A DNA stretch of 7,320 bases from Polaribacter sp. (GTDB lineage Bacteria > Bacteroidota > Bacteroidia > Flavobacteriales > Flavobacteriaceae): positions 1 through 7,320 of the forward strand of contig JAQWOW010000003.1 of assembly GCA_029245665.1 (NCBI GenBank), read 5' to 3'. A program made the translations under genes and the position numbers. This document shows positions 6,437-7,320 of this stretch, one piece after another (position 1 is the first letter of the stretch; every line of letters starts with the position of its first letter). Under the pieces are notes generated by a model. It was not told where the DNA came from, ran no database searches, and was given only the letters and a program-made list of their open reading frames with translations.

Positions 6437-6509
6437 AGAGGAAAAATTTGAACTGATTGCAACCTCTGATACTGATATATTCAGTTGAAACAAAAAATGC
6501 TAAAGCAGT
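6437..6509 (+). promoter_or_regulatory. SAM-II-like riboswitch upstream of metK, with an extra hairpin in its loop
   Basis: P1 is AGAGG (6437-6441) with CCTCT (6463-6467). Its loop holds ATTTGAACTGATTGCAA (6446-6462), which aligns without gaps to the SAM-II loop, including the AUUGCAA block directly before the P1 3' strand. The other conserved block, GCTAAA, lies at 6499-6504. The H-type pseudoknot is formed by ACTG (6452-6455) with CAGT (6506-6509), in the position where known SAM-II RNAs pair. Between P1 and GCTAAA the loop is longer than in the compact 52-nt form and contains a 5-bp hairpin, ACTGA-TATAT-TCAGT (6471-6485). SAM-II RNAs sense SAM and repress methionine and SAM genes; placement before metK, whose product makes SAM, is strong support. 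SAM-II is best known from alphaproteobacteria; long-loop variants have, as I recall, been reported from other groups. SAM-V shares the same core and is the main alternative label. Confidence 0.8.
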
Positions 6510-6569
6510 AATTTTCTACTACTTTTAGCGACAGGCAATCAATTTTTATTTTCAATTATTATAAAAAAA
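6498..6569 (+). promoter_or_regulatory. Putative metK expression platform (anti-aptamer hairpin and sequestered A-rich start region)
   Basis: GCTAAA (6499-6504) pairs perfectly with TTTAGC (6524-6529), and AGTA (6507-6510) with TACT (6517-6520), making one hairpin that consumes the riboswitch's GCUAAA and pseudoknot strand. TGATTGC (6454-6460) in the aptamer loop also pairs perfectly with GCAATCA (6535-6541). Further down, TTTTTAT (6543-6549) can pair with ATAAAAA (6561-6567), the A-rich stretch just before the metK start. These pairings are exact complementarities seen in the sequence; that they form a SAM-dependent switch, probably acting on translation, is inference. Confidence 0.45.
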
Positions 6570-6574
6570 GATAT

Positions 6575-7320
6575 ATGTCATATTTATTTACTTCGGAAAG
6601 CGTTTCGGAGGGACATCCAGACAAAGTTGCTGATCAAATCTCTGATGCACTAATTGATAACTTTCTAGCCTTTGACAAGTCGAGTAAAGTTGCTTGTGAA
6701 ACGCTCGTTACAACTGGTCAGGTTATTTTAGCAGGAGAAGTGAAGTCTAAAACCTATTTAGACGTTCAAAAAATTGCCAGAGATGTCATTAACAAAATTG
6801 GGTATACCAAAGGAGATTATATGTTCGACGGCAATTCTTGTGGAGTATTGTCTGCAATTCATGAGCAATCACCAGATATTAATCAAGGAGTTGATAGAAC
6901 GAGCCCCGAAGAGCAGGGTGCTGGAGATCAAGGAATGATGTTTGGGTATGCCACAAATGAAACTGAAAATTACATGCCTTTAGCCCTTGAAATCTCACAC
7001 AGATTATTGAGAGAGCTAGCAGCATTGCGAAGAGAAAATAAGGACATCCCCTACCTTCGTCCAGATGCGAAAAGCCAAGTAACAATTGAATATTCTGATG
7101 ATAATATCCCACAAAGAATTGATGCAATTGTCATCTCTACCCAGCACGATGATTTTGACCCTTCTGAAGAAGTAATGTTGGCCAAAATCAAAAAAGACAT
7201 TGTTGAAATTTTAATTCCTAGAGTCATTGCAAAATTACCAATTCATATTCAACAATTATTTACAAAAGAAATTACCTATCATATCAATCCAACTGGAGTT
7301 TTTGTAATCGGAGGACCCCA
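6575..7320 (+). CDS. metK: S-adenosylmethionine synthetase (methionine adenosyltransferase), N-terminal 248 residues; cut by the window end
   Basis: MetK joins methionine and ATP to make SAM, releasing phosphate and pyrophosphate; the family works as a cytoplasmic tetramer needing Mg2+ and K+. Seen here are the N-terminus TSESVSEGHPDKVADQ (6-21) with the catalytic His14 and the metal-binding Asp16 and Lys17, the signature GAGDQG (115-120), and the conserved NPTG...FVIGGP run at the cut end (238-248). The reading frame is open to the last base. Family proteins are about 380-420 residues, so roughly 60% is present, and the GLTGRK and GGGAFS-type motifs should follow outside the window. ATG at 6575 is chosen because MSYLFTSESVSEGHPDK is the usual family start and an A-rich stretch precedes it. 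It is transcribed away from the methionine operon, with its own promoter and its own predicted SAM-sensing leader. No frameshift or unusual composition was noticed. Confidence 0.97.
   Translation, partial: MSYLFTSESVSEGHPDKVADQISDALIDNFLAFDKSSKVACETLVTTGQVILAGEVKSKTYLDVQKIARDVINKIGYTKGDYMFDGNSCGVLSAIHEQSPDINQGVDRTSPEEQGAGDQGMMFGYATNETENYMPLALEISHRLLRELAALRRENKDIPYLRPDAKSQVTIEYSDDNIPQRIDAIVISTQHDDFDPSEEVMLAKIKKDIVEILIPRVIAKLPIHIQQLFTKEITYHINPTGVFVIGGP

Noticed and set aside
6879..7127. Open frame of 82 codons on the minus strand
   Set aside because: Antisense to metK, which carries clear family motifs in this stretch.

Overview
The window is a low-GC (AT-rich) methionine/S-adenosylmethionine (SAM) biosynthesis locus. 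Three things point to a marine-type member of the Bacteroidetes, most likely family Flavobacteriaceae: promoter -7 boxes of the Bacteroidetes form TAnnTTTG, A-rich sequence instead of Shine-Dalgarno sites before the starts, and the protein sequences themselves. The genus cannot be fixed from the sequence alone.

Layout. Three genes on the minus strand read away from a central control region of about 670 bases (5901-6574), in the order metY (5900-4626), a very large fusion gene (4617-1216) and metZ (1173-7). They are spaced 8 and 42 bases apart, as in one operon. On the plus strand metK starts at 6575 and runs off the right end of the window.

How the genes work together. The 1133-residue fusion protein joins a MetX-like homoserine O-acyltransferase, an aspartokinase-like domain with two ACT domains, and a homoserine dehydrogenase. 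It therefore makes homoserine and activates it as an acyl ester. MetY and MetZ are two related PLP enzymes that replace the acyl group with sulfide to give homocysteine. MetK turns methionine, the later product, into SAM. The kinase part of the fusion has lost several residues that are normally invariant and may be weak or inactive.

Control region. The metY operon has a good promoter at 6263-6232, a 17-bp palindrome near the predicted RNA 5' end, a clear SAM-I riboswitch (6202-6094), a terminator-like hairpin and a further leader of about 155 nt. The divergent metK promoter (-7 box 6418-6425) leads almost directly into a second, structurally unrelated RNA element (6437-6509). This has the conserved core of the SAM-II class (P1, AUUGCAA, GCUAAA and a pseudoknot) plus an extra hairpin in its long loop. 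Downstream sequence can form a competing fold that uses up the conserved SAM-II bases. Two different SAM-sensing RNA classes placed back to back, one for synthesis of the methionine precursor and one for use of methionine, are the most notable feature of the window. No mobile elements, CRISPR arrays, tRNAs or rRNAs were seen.
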